From: Symbiodinium natans
Taxonomy: Eukaryota; Sar; Dinophyceae; Suessiales; Symbiodiniaceae
NCBI GenBank assembly: GCA_905221605.1
Contig: CAJNDS010002446.1
Location: 1,127,629-1,191,628, forward strand
Length of the DNA stretch: 64,000 nucleotides
Reading direction: 5' to 3'
This document shows positions 1 through 9,365 of the stretch, piece by piece. Numbering within the stretch: position 1 is the first letter of the stretch; each line of letters starts with the position of its first letter. The notes under the pieces were generated by a model. That model searched no databases. It was not told the DNA's origin and was given only the letters and a program-made list of their open reading frames with translations. The position numbers were made by a program, and so were the translations under genes.

Positions 1-2
1 AG

Positions 3-3000
3 CCTGGACTGTCGCCAACGGCCAATGAAGCCGAAGGAAATCGTGGTGGTGGGGGTGAAGATCGACAACAAATGGTACAAGCGCTGACAGATGGTAGGGA
101 GGTTGCAATGATACAGCCAACGCCTCAGGTGGAAAACGAAGTGGTTCCGGTTCAAGCAGCAAATCCTTTCTGGAGCGAGCGGGCTCAAGAAGAAATGAGA
201 CTTAGGCAATCAAGGCCGGCAAGTCTTCCCGCGAGCGGAGGGGATAGAAGTGGTGAAGGTACGAGGAGGCCACCTTCGCTGCAAGATCTTTTGGGTCAGG
301 AACCTGCACCTGTTGAGAGACCATCGTCAGGCTTAATGGGCCAAATGGAACGAGGTACTATTGGTGGAGTGCAAGCCGACGAAGAACTCATTCCTGATGT
401 TAGTGGTGAAGAGCAAACTGAAGATATGGCGGTGGTGAAGCGTGCGCTGAAAGAGTTGCTTGTGCAAACAAAGGAGCTGGGGAACAGGTTGCATCGGGTG
501 GAGGAGAAAAGCTATACCTCTGCTGCATCTGGGTCAGCTTCAAGGGCACGGAGCTCTGGAGTGGTGGACGCAAACACGGCATATCCTCTAGGAATGACTC
601 CAGAGAAGCAGTACCTGCCAGGACAAGTTTTCTACACGGATGGTATGGGTGGTTTTTGGACTGTGTTGCCTGATGGGACATGGCTGCCTATTGAGGGCTA
701 CGACCTGCCAAAGGGTTGTGATCTTCAATCCTTGCCTGGGTCCAGGAAGGGGGATGTTCAAGTGGAGGATGAAAAAGAAGTGCCAATGATGCATGTAGCT
801 GAAGGGAAGAAACCCTCCAGATTGCCTCCATTGAATTACCCCACGGGAGGTCCTGCAAGTGGTGGATATGCAAGTGGACCACCTGGTTTAACACATGTTC
901 CGATTACTTCCGTGCCGTCAGGTGTTGATGGTTCTGCCGCACCTGTGGGGAACCAGCCCGGTTTTGTTTCAGCTCGGGAAACTGCAACGCAAGAGAACTC
1001 AGCAGGATCGGGTGGATATACAATGGTGGATGATGTTCCGTATCGGTGGAAAATGGTCGCTGGGAAGTTGGAATTAGAAAAGGTTCCGCTCACAGCTGTT
1101 GCGCCCGGTATAGGACATGGACTACCTCAAGGGCCTGGTGGTAGGGTCAGTTTACCTCCTGGAGCAGTGGTGCCACGTGGTATGCCAATCACTGGTGATA
1201 GTTCTGGAACCGAACGTCCGGAGGCTCTCGGGAAGCATGTGATGAGCCTTCCAACTTTGGCAGACTACACACCAAGCAATCCGACGGCACTGGGTGATTG
1301 GATCGCAATGATCGAACCAATGTTGTCTTCGCTGACAGATACAGGAAGAGTGTGGTGGCAATGCGTCTACTCAAAGGCATATCAAGCGTATGCCAAATGG
1401 TTGAGTGTTTCTCCGCTGGAAAGGTTGGGCATCAAGGCTGAGCTGGAAGGGCTCAAAGTGGTTCAAACTGTGCATGTTTTGTTGGAGCAGAGAGCGGTGT
1501 CTTTGCTGCTACAGGCGATCCCGGAGAGATTGAAGACCGAGATCGTTTCCACTCGAATGTTGGGGTCAGTGATGATATTTTACAAATTGCTGACGGTCTA
1601 CCAACCAGGTGGAGCAAATGAGCGCAGCACAATGTTGAACTTCTTGGTGCAACCATCTCCAGCAACCTCGATCTCAGAGGCCATAAAGGGAGTGCGTCAA
1701 TGGGCGCAATGGCGTTTCCGATTGAGGGAGTTGAGAGCGGCTGAGCCGGACGCTACCTTGCTTATCAAGGGATTGGATGGTTTGTCATCCGCGTTGCTGG
1801 CGAAACACCCTACGGTTCATTTCAGAGTGGCATCCTTTCGGGAGAAATTGGGGGTGGACTACTCGCCGACCTCTGAAACTGCGACAAAACTAGCTGAAAT
1901 GTTACAGGCAGAGTTTGAACTGCTATTGCATAGTGCTGGTGAACAAGAGGTGAAGCAGGACTCGGACGCCAAGAAAAGGGCCAGGTTAAACAAGGCCCAA
2001 AAGGGAACTGGTGACGAGACAGAGGAGGGTGACAAAGGCAAAGGGAAAGGAAAAAGGTACAGCGGAGATGGTGAACGTCCTTTCTGTTGGATATATGGGA
2101 AGACCGATGCGGGGTGCAAGTTCGGATCCCGCTGCAAATTTCGCCATGACAAAGACTCCCTTGAACGAGGAAGATGTTTTGAGTGTGGGGCCGTTGGCCA
2201 TCTGCAGCCGCAATGTCCATATAAGGATGGTGCAAGTTCCAATGTGGACTCAAATCCTGAGAGGAGTAGATCTAAAGGGAATTCTCCCAAAGGGGGAAAG
2301 GGCGGCAAAGGTGCGAAATGGGGAAATGCCAAAAAGGCAGAGGTAGCTGAAGGGGGAGATGAGACGGCTAATGCGGGATTGGATAAAGGTTCTGCAAGTC
2401 CCTCATCGCCATCAACGGCCAATCAGGTCCTTGTTGAAGCGTTAGAAGTGCTGAAATCTATGAAGCTGTCATCAGAACAGTCGGCATCAAACGGGGATCC
2501 CAGTATTCGAATGTTATGTGGCTCTGGGCTGCTTCAGCAGGAAGGGAGAGTGGCGTTGGTGGATACAGCTGCTACGCATCTTGTGCGGACGCTTTTTCCA
2601 TGGGAATGTTTACCAGACACTACTGTTATGGTGCAAAGCGCGCTTGGTGGTGTGACAATGAGGATTACAGAGAAAGGGACGTTGATTAGGGAAGACAGTG
2701 GGCCCCTGATTATCCCTCTCTGGTTGATTTTGGAGTTTGGGGCGAACCTCACTGTGATCAATGGGATGTGTCACGTGGGGGCAAAATCTTCGCTGGACCA
2801 GCTCTTGTGGTTTGAACATGGCTGTTTGGTTATGGATTACAGAACAGCTGAAAAAATGGTTTTGCATGCTGAAGGGCAGCGTGTATCTTGGTCCCATTCT
2901 CAATGGAGGAATGGAAGGGCGGACTGTGGAGTCGGTTCGTCGGATGCCACGTTGTTGCCGAAGCAGGGAGAAGGCCGAGGAGTATGCGTTCTACATGTGG

Positions 3001-3833
3001 CCAGGGTTTCTGACACCAATGAGTGTTCGGGAATGGGCATGTTGGACTCGGGAGCATCACATCCTCTCAGATCACTTCGTCCTGGAGAACAGCTTCCGCA
3101 GCAAAAGGTGTTGGTGTCTTTAGCTGTTGGATCTCGGGAGATGTGTATTACCCCAGGTGGGACCCTGGTAACTCCTGAAATGGTAGATCCACTAGTGCCA
3201 ATTGGCAAAGCGAGCGCCTTGGTTGGTCTCAGAGTTCAGTGGCGTGGTGGCAAGTGCACAGCCTCACATCCTGTTCTGGGGGAACTTCGCGTTCGTGATC
3301 TGAATGGGTGCCCTTGTTTAGAAAAGGAGGTGGCGCTTCAGATCATTGATGAAATGGATTGGTGCTCCCCAAAGCAAGCTTTGAAGGTGGCACGTATGGT
3401 TCAAGGGTGTCCGAATACGGACAACGAGGTGGCTGTAAAAACGTCGTTGCAAAGCGCAGCGCGGACAGCGTCAGCGAATGAGGAGGAGTTCGTCCAGGCA
3501 TGCTGGCGATTTCTTCGGTGGTATTATGGGGATATACCAGAAAATATGCTGATGGAGCTGTTGCCACGTGGAGATATTGCGGCGTTGCCTTTCAACCGTC
3601 ATAAAAGGAGACGGCTGGCACGAGCAAAAAGGGTGGTGGTACACCTATTTTCGGGGAAACAAAAATGGCATTTTCCCAGTCGGGATGTGGAGGTACTGGA
3701 GCTGGATTTGACAGAAGGCGGTGACCTACATAATTCGAGCGTCTGGAAGTATCTTCTGCATCTGGCGGCTGAAGGAAAGGTGGTTGCTGTGGTTGGAGGA
3801 CCTCCATGCAGGACAGTGTCAAGGTTGAGGTGA
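3..3833 (+). CDS. Gag-protease with start of methyltransferase-like module (partial, 5' open)
   Basis: First ATG is at 72, but codons are open to base 3, so the true start is probably upstream. Counting from 72: a disordered N-terminus with an NPFWS motif shared with element 2; a helical UBN2-like Gag core at about aa 390-620; a lysine/glycine stretch; a CCCH finger at about aa 671-691 (C-x9-C-x5-C-x3-H) and a CCHC knuckle at about aa 700-716. Two protease-like units follow: a degenerate one with LVDTAAT (2557) and one with the Copia-type MLDSGASH (3039). The last about 65 aa begin a C5-methyltransferase-like fold: VVHLFSG (3632, motif I-like) and GGPPCRTVS (3796, motif IV-like, with the PC dipeptide). 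A TGA at 3831-3833 interrupts it; the fold continues one base over. Confidence 0.85.
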   Translation, partial: PGLSPTANEAEGNRGGGGEDRQQMVQALTDGREVAMIQPTPQVENEVVPVQAANPFWSERAQEEMRLRQSRPASLPASGGDRSGEGTRRPPSLQDLLGQEPAPVERPSSGLMGQMERGTIGGVQADEELIPDVSGEEQTEDMAVVKRALKELLVQTKELGNRLHRVEEKSYTSAASGSASRARSSGVVDANTAYPLGMTPEKQYLPGQVFYTDGMGGFWTVLPDGTWLPIEGYDLPKGCDLQSLPGSRKGDVQVEDEKEVPMMHVAEGKKPSRLPPLNYPTGGPASGGYASGPPGLTHVPITSVPSGVDGSAAPVGNQPGFVSARETATQENSAGSGGYTMVDDVPYRWKMVAGKLELEKVPLTAVAPGIGHGLPQGPGGRVSLPPGAVVPRGMPITGDSSGTERPEALGKHVMSLPTLADYTPSNPTALGDWIAMIEPMLSSLTDTGRVWWQCVYSKAYQAYAKWLSVSPLERLGIKAELEGLKVVQTVHVLLEQRAVSLLLQAIPERLKTEIVSTRMLGSVMIFYKLLTVYQPGGANERSTMLNFLVQPSPATSISEAIKGVRQWAQWRFRLRELRAAEPDATLLIKGLDGLSSALLAKHPTVHFRVASFREKLGVDYSPTSETATKLAEMLQAEFELLLHSAGEQEVKQDSDAKKRARLNKAQKGTGDETEEGDKGKGKGKRYSGDGERPFCWIYGKTDAGCKFGSRCKFRHDKDSLERGRCFECGAVGHLQPQCPYKDGASSNVDSNPERSRSKGNSPKGGKGGKGAKWGNAKKAEVAEGGDETANAGLDKGSASPSSPSTANQVLVEALEVLKSMKLSSEQSASNGDPSIRMLCGSGLLQQEGRVALVDTAATHLVRTLFPWECLPDTTVMVQSALGGVTMRITEKGTLIREDSGPLIIPLWLILEFGANLTVINGMCHVGAKSSLDQLLWFEHGCLVMDYRTAEKMVLHAEGQRVSWSHSQWRNGRADCGVGSSDATLLPKQGEGRGVCVLHVARVSDTNECSGMGMLDSGASHPLRSLRPGEQLPQQKVLVSLAVGSREMCITPGGTLVTPEMVDPLVPIGKASALVGLRVQWRGGKCTASHPVLGELRVRDLNGCPCLEKEVALQIIDEMDWCSPKQALKVARMVQGCPNTDNEVAVKTSLQSAARTASANEEEFVQACWRFLRWYYGDIPENMLMELLPRGDIAALPFNRHKRRRLARAKRVVVHLFSGKQKWHFPSRDVEVLELDLTEGGDLHNSSVWKYLLHLAAEGKVVAVVGGPPCRTVSRLR

Positions 3834-5090
3834 AGACGGTGGTCCACCTGTATTACGCCGGCGCTGTGGGCCTGAACGGTTGGGATTAAAGAGTCTTCCT
3901 TGGCCACATCAAGAATTAGCTCAAAAGGATGGTGTTTTACTTCTGAAGATGCTTTTCCTATATGACGTGGCGGTGCATTCAAGGTGTGGAACTGCTGAAG
4001 TCATCAATGGAAGTTCTGTCTTCTTTGGCATGGAAAGCCCTGGGGACCCTGAACTCATAGGGAAGGATTTCTCTCAGAATGGCAAAACGGTCTTGAGTGC
4101 TGAGGATCTGGTGGATGGTTCTCAGGAAGGGCTCTCAAGTCCTACCTTCTGGAGTTGGCCAGAGGTGAAAAGCTTTTGTGAGCGTTATGGAATGTACGCT
4201 GCACACTTTGATCAAGGAGCATTGGGACATGCTCTGGTGAAACCTACGACTTTCCTGGTGTCTGATATGGAACTATGGGAATCGTTGGAACAGGTTCGCG
4301 TGGTTGTTCCGTGGTCGGCAACATTCGCTTCTACCCTGGAAGAGCGTATTGGACAATCCTCTATATGGGCGCGATGGGCGTTTGGATTGGTTAAAAGAAT
4401 ACGTCACAGGTTGGCACAATGGTTGCATGAGAGCGATGCTGAACGGGAAGCTATGGTGTTAAAAAAAGAAGAACGAGAAGGGACGTTACGGAGGTTGACG
4501 ACTGAGGAGCGAGCTTTCCGTGACCATTGCCTAAGGGGGCATATTCCTTTCAGACGTGATTGTCAAATCTGTGTGTCTGCCGCTGGAAAAGAGCGTCGCC
4601 ATTTGAGGCGAAAGCATGGGGATGCTTACACTTTATCATTGGACTTAGCGGGTCCATACAAGTGTTCGAAGGATGCTCACCAGCAGAAGCCACGACACGC
4701 TGTTATTGGTGTGTGTCAATTTCCAATGTTGGATCCCAATGTGGGTCGCCCTCCAGAAAAGGAGGAAGATGCGGATGAGGTGGAAGATCACGTGGCAGAT
4801 GAAGGTGCTGGTGTTGGAGAATGGTTAGGCGATGCAGTCGCGAACTTCGAGGAGGAAGGCTCTGCACCGGTGGAACCTGCGCCAGTTCTGGAGGCGGAGG
4901 TGTTGAAAATTCAAGCTTCTGAGAAATCCTGGAAGGAACTGAAGGACCACTTGACCCAACCTGTCCGTATGATCAACTTCGTTATGGTGGAGCCGATTGT
5001 GGATAAACAGCAAACAACTGTTTTGTCGGCAGTTCAAAGGATGATGGTGCGCTTGCAGAGACATGGGTATCACTCAGATCGAGCCGGGGG
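3832..5090 (+). CDS. Continuation: methyltransferase-like C-terminus and integrase N-terminal half
   Basis: Reading +1 from 3832 continues the methyltransferase-like module directly (GGPP-containing loop, then a motif resembling the catalytic-loop Glu region, MESPGDP, near 4030). No start codon is needed: it is the same polyprotein after a frame break. It then carries HALVKPTTF, a shared block, and a zinc-binding integrase N-terminus with two His and two Cys near 4530-4570 (HCLRGHIPFRRDCQIC). The first catalytic Asp lies in LSLDLAGPYK (about 4635). An acidic insertion separates it from HSDRA, which holds the second catalytic Asp. The frame breaks in a run of five G at 5086-5090. Confidence 0.8.
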
Positions 5091-6637
5091 AGTTTGTCAA
5101 TGCACGTTTCCGGTCCTTTTGTGAAACTCGTCTGATATATAGGACCACTGGTGATCCTGGAGTCCCGCAAACAAATGGGCGCGCTGAAGCATGTGTGGGT
5201 TTATTCAAACGTGGTGTCAGGTCGCTCTTAAAGGAGGCGCGACTCGGGCCGGCGTACTGGGCACTGGCTGCTCGCCATTGGTCAATGTTACGGTGGCAGA
5301 AAGCTGAAAGGGAGTTGGGGTTAAATCCTAAAGCATTGCTTCCTTTTGGTGCTCAGATTCAAGTCAAACGTCGTCCGTGGGAGTTGCTGGGTCCGGATGG
5401 AACAAAGAAAGGTCGGCAATGGGTCGATCGTACGCAGCCTGCGCTTCTTTTGGGTCCATGCGATGACCTACCTGGTGGTTATTGGGTGGAAGCTCAAGGG
5501 ACTGCAAAAGATCCGGATGAACTGGTGTTATTTCCCTGCACTACGATTTTTTCCAATATAAAGGAACCGCCTGAATTGGAGCTGGAAGGGGTGGTAGAAG
5601 AACAGGAGCCTTCTCCTCCAGAGCATCGTCTCAAGGGGAAAAAACCGGCGCTTCGGTTTGCTGATGAGGAAGGACCTCCTTTACCTCCGCCTCGCGATCC
5701 TCCAGTTCGCCATCGGTTGATGGAGAAAAGCCCGGCCTCTTCACTGCGTGGTCATGTGGGCTCCTTGCGCTTGCTTCGCAAGCGGGGGGAGAGTCCGCCC
5801 TTAGAAATTTTCGAGGATGACATGCAGGGTCTGGGGGAGCTGGAAGAAAATGCAGATGTTGAGGACAATGTTCCTGGTGATGAGTATTGGCCGACTTGCT
5901 GTTCTCCTCATGAAAATGCTTATTTGGTCTGCAAAAGTGAGACTGCTGGGGATGGAACACAGTTGGAAAAAGAAGAGCAAAAAGCCAAGTCAATGTATGA
6001 AAGGTCTATGTATGATTACGTGGACTGCGAGGAGCTTTTGGAAGGGATTGTATACCCAAAGAGGGTGAATCGAAGAGGTGGTATCAACAATTGGTGCGCA
6101 AGTACGCGAGCTCTGGTGTTGGGCCACTATACTCATGGCGGAGTGTGTGGTATCACAAAAGAGACTCATCGAAGACCATGGCTATGTCGTTATTTGGCAT
6201 CATTCGTGAGGCACCACAATCCTGAAGCCAAATTTTCTGCTCTTCAGATCTCATGCAATGCTCCGGTGTCATTGCATAGGGATAGTCACAATGAAAAGCA
6301 TTGCTGCAATTATGTGTGTGGCTTTGGTGACTATAAAGATGGTCAGCTGTGGGTTGAGGATGAAAAGGTCTTAGAGGAAGGAGCTGAAGTGGTGGAGCAA
6401 TCCTATGGGAAGAAAGTCTTACCTGGAAAATTGGTGGATATCCACTGGAACTTCATGTCGTTCTTTCCGAGAAAGCTGCATGGTCCTATGCCTTGGAAAG
6501 GGAACAGGGTATCCTTGACAGGGTACACACCTGTTTTTATGGAGCGTTTGAGCTACAAGGATAGGTGCTATCTTCTCCAATGCAAGTTTCCTCTTCCGGA
6601 ACCACAAGCTGAAGAAGGTGAAAAAGGAAGTTGTTAA
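5089..6637 (+). CDS. Integrase C-terminal half and 2OG-Fe(II)-oxygenase-like module
   Basis: After the G-run break the integrase core resumes with GEFVNARF and NGRAEACV, supplying the Glu of the D,D-E triad. An integrase C-terminal domain follows (VDRTQPALLLGPCDD), then a proline/acid-rich linker. From about 6000 to 6600 lies an extra module: LHRDSHN gives an HxD pair (His 6275-6277, Asp 6281-6283), a GDYKDGQLWV strand follows, then KLHGPMPWKGNRVSLTGY gives a distal His (6479-6481) and an Arg nine residues later (6506-6508). This is the HxD...H...R pattern of double-stranded beta-helix 2-oxoglutarate/Fe(II) oxygenases. Ends at TAA 6635-6637. The integrase call is firm; the oxygenase call rests on motif, spacing and recurrence in element 2. 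Confidence 0.75.
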
Positions 6638-6642
6638 AAATG
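6635..6642 (+). promoter_or_regulatory. Stop/start junction between integrase-oxygenase ORF and RT ORF
   Basis: TAA (6635-6637) is followed two bases later by ATG (6640-6642) in a different frame, opening the RT ORF. Element 2 has a 4-base overlap (ATGA) at the equivalent place. The shared position suggests termination-reinitiation rather than a chance mutation. Confidence 0.5.
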
Positions 6643-9180
6643 ACGTTGAAAGAGACCTCGCTGGACGACCTTGCAGAGGAAGTCGACTACGCTGTGTTCG
6701 AAGCGCATCAATGGGCTCTAGAGGAGCATTTGAGTATTCGACGCCTAATTGCTGAACAGGAATGTTGCATTTTGGACGAGTTCCATGGATCGGCCAATGA
6801 GTCGAATGAGGAGAAAGGATCAGGGACTAGAGAATGGCTGGTTAAAGCCAAAAGGGCTGAGGAACAGCTCTCGAGGTTTTTGGTCAAAGCAGCTCAAGTT
6901 CAGCAAATGGTGCAAGAAAATACCGCGCTTGAGGCAGCAGAGGAGGTTGAGCTCCTGCAAACAAAAACAATCCCTACACAAGAAGCCATGCAAGAGCTGG
7001 AAAAGTGGAGGGAATCATTGTCGGACGAGGTGACGTCTTTGGTGAAAGAGTTGGAGGTGGTGGAACCAACAACTCAAGAAAAGCTGGACAAATTGGCGGA
7101 AGAGCCTAATGCACCGGTGATTGAGTACGTTCCCAGTCTGGTGGTGTTTACCCGGAAGCAAGGGACAGGGAGGCGACGTGCCCGTCTCTGTGCATGTGGA
7201 AACTTCATTTCGTCAACGGCAGCTACAGAATATGAAGGGCCGAGGTCACTCAGTCGTCACTCGCTGTACGCTCCAGGTTTAGATTCAACTACATTCAGGT
7301 GTCAAGTGAGGCACGCAGCATATATGGTGTGGATCATCGCTGGCTTAGACATTTCCAAAGCTTTTCTGACGGCGCCGATGAATAGGGCGCAAAGAGAAGG
7401 GCGTTTGGTGGTGGTGCAGCCCCCAAGGGCGGCGGTGAAATTGGGTCTTTGCACAAAGGAGGAGCGGTGGATTGTGAGAAAGGCCTTGTACGGTTTGGCC
7501 GAAAGTCCTGCAGCATGGGTGGAGTGGCGAGACCAACGTCTTCAAGGTATGTCTTGGGTGTCAAAGGATGGACAAGCAATGAGCTTTCAGAGGTCCAATG
7601 CAGACCCAAGTCTGTTCCTTATTATGGCACAAGAAAAGCCGGAAGGTGCAAGCAAGTTGGTAGGGACAATGGGTCTTTACGTGGATGATTTTTTGATGGC
7701 TGGGACTATGACAGTGCTCCGGGAGGCCTTGGAACAGATTAGGAAGGAGTGGAAAACTTCTGAACCCGAGTTCTGTGGTCCAGGCTGCGGTGATGGATTC
7801 CTGAAGTTTTTGGGTGTCCAAATCTGGTATCGAAATGGCAGCTTCTTTCTCAACCAGGAGGACTTTGTGAGAGATTTGCTGAACCGACGAGGGTATCAGA
7901 TCGATGAAACTGGAAAAGGGAGTAACCTGCCAATGGTGAAAGAAACTCCAGGTGAAGAAGAGGAGGTGGATATTCCTTCCTTGCGAGCGGCTCAAGGTGC
8001 CGTAGGGGAGTTCCTCTGGGTGGCAATCAAAACTCGACCTGATTTGGCGTTCTGCACGAGCCAGTTGTCTTTGTGGACATCCCGAAGGCCACGATTTGTG
8101 GTTAAAAAGGCTGAGGAAGTTTTCCGATACCTTGCTGCAACTCCAACGTTAGGCTTGACGTTCGGAGCAATCGCAACATGCGAAAAAGAAAGGAATGAGG
8201 TGTTGCGTTATGGACGAGGTGTTAAGGTGGTGGAGTCCTACGCGGATGCCAGCTTTGCAGCAGGTGAAAATGAAAAGAGCCACTCAGGAGCGGTGGTGGT
8301 GTGGGGTGACTGTCCAGTGATGTGGGCAACACAAAGACAATCAACGGTGGCTTTAAGTACAGCTGAAGCTGAATTACATGCGTCCATAGAGGGAGCAACG
8401 ATGATTCAGTCGTGCACCCCTATAATTGCCGCTTTGGTTGGAACAGGTGAAGAATCGCTGCAAAAAGTGCTGTATACAGATTCGGTTTCAACGTGCTCGA
8501 TCATTCAATATCCTGCTGGAAGCTGGAGAACAAGACACCTGAGAATTCGAGCAGCCGGTGTCAGGTCTCTGGTGGACCGTGGTTATATGGTGATAGCGCA
8601 CCTTCGCGGTGAGTATATGATCGCTGACCTGTTGACTAAGTTAATGAGTGGACAGGTGTACGCAAAGCAAAAGGCACTTTGGGGTCTCAGACTGTTGGTT
8701 CAAGGAACTGACTTGAAAAAAGCCTCGCTTGCAATGGCGGTCATGATGGTGGCTGCATCTCTGCAAGGGATGGCAACTGGTGGCGAAGAAGTGTCCACGG
8801 CTGGATTCTTTTGCTCAGAAGAAGGGGTGTGCAAGGTCGCCAACACGTCTACGGTGATGGTTCTGGCTCAAGGTATTGAAATGGTTGTCAACAATTCAGA
8901 CCTTGTTGCGTATTTGGTGGCAGCAATTATACTCTGGGAACTGGCATGGTGCCTCTTTCGACGGCTGTATAAATGGCTGTGGATCAAGAAAGCGGTGGTT
9001 ATTCCTGCGAGTGCCACTTTGTATACAACAGTGGGTGGGAACTGTATGCACGCAAGCAGTGACTGTGATGTTCTGCGATATTCACAGCCCAGGGCTAAGA
9101 CGCTTTGTAAGCATTGCCTCAAGGATGGCTGGGTGGTGAATGCTGAGTTCCTTGGTGAGGAACGGGCCGCTGGAACGTGA
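6640..9180 (+). CDS. Reverse transcriptase-RNase H with C-terminal membrane segment
   Basis: Starts at ATG 6640 just after the upstream stop; 846 codons. The N-terminal about 150 aa are charged and helical. RT motifs in order: VVFTRKQG...RARLCACGNF (7141 on), LDISKAFLTAPM (about 7345), VRKALYGLAESPAAW (about 7477), and LYVDDFL (7677), the Copia-type YVDD active site. RNase H has ESYADASFAA (about 8235) and LSTAEAELHA (about 8355), then an RTRHLRIRA block. Unusual tail: a hydrophobic helix (about 8898-8985) followed by basic residues, then a Cys/His cluster (H-x4-C ... C-x2-C, 9049-9115) that may bind metal. An envelope-like or membrane-anchoring role is conceivable but unproven. Confidence 0.88.
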   Translation: MTLKETSLDDLAEEVDYAVFEAHQWALEEHLSIRRLIAEQECCILDEFHGSANESNEEKGSGTREWLVKAKRAEEQLSRFLVKAAQVQQMVQENTALEAAEEVELLQTKTIPTQEAMQELEKWRESLSDEVTSLVKELEVVEPTTQEKLDKLAEEPNAPVIEYVPSLVVFTRKQGTGRRRARLCACGNFISSTAATEYEGPRSLSRHSLYAPGLDSTTFRCQVRHAAYMVWIIAGLDISKAFLTAPMNRAQREGRLVVVQPPRAAVKLGLCTKEERWIVRKALYGLAESPAAWVEWRDQRLQGMSWVSKDGQAMSFQRSNADPSLFLIMAQEKPEGASKLVGTMGLYVDDFLMAGTMTVLREALEQIRKEWKTSEPEFCGPGCGDGFLKFLGVQIWYRNGSFFLNQEDFVRDLLNRRGYQIDETGKGSNLPMVKETPGEEEEVDIPSLRAAQGAVGEFLWVAIKTRPDLAFCTSQLSLWTSRRPRFVVKKAEEVFRYLAATPTLGLTFGAIATCEKERNEVLRYGRGVKVVESYADASFAAGENEKSHSGAVVVWGDCPVMWATQRQSTVALSTAEAELHASIEGATMIQSCTPIIAALVGTGEESLQKVLYTDSVSTCSIIQYPAGSWRTRHLRIRAAGVRSLVDRGYMVIAHLRGEYMIADLLTKLMSGQVYAKQKALWGLRLLVQGTDLKKASLAMAVMMVAASLQGMATGGEEVSTAGFFCSEEGVCKVANTSTVMVLAQGIEMVVNNSDLVAYLVAAIILWELAWCLFRRLYKWLWIKKAVVIPASATLYTTVGGNCMHASSDCDVLRYSQPRAKTLCKHCLKDGWVVNAEFLGEERAAGT

Positions 9181-9365
9181 ATTTTCCAAGTACGAGGTGA
9201 AGAAATCCTCAATGGTTAAGGATTCAGCCAATGAGCTGAAGGTTCGTCCTGGATGACGTTAAACCATAATGTGCATTTCAAGCAGCTGGCTGCTGCCTAA
9301 ATGGCGGTTTTTGGCCAAAGAACGGCATCTCCAATGTGTCCTAGGAAATCCTAGGACAGGGGGAG
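9181..9365 (+). other. 3' untranslated region with hairpin and polypurine tract
   Basis: Non-coding after the RT stop. A perfect 7-bp hairpin, TCCTAGG-AAAT-CCTAGGA (9339-9356), sits directly before a polypurine tract, ACAGGGGGAG (9356-9365). Element 2 has a similar G-rich tract next to its 3' LTR. This is the expected plus-strand primer site. Confidence 0.55.

Noticed and set aside
1822-2422. Minus-strand frames up to 187 aa opposite the Gag zinc-finger region
   Set aside because: Shadow of the Gag frame; composition mirrors Lys/Gly-rich codons.
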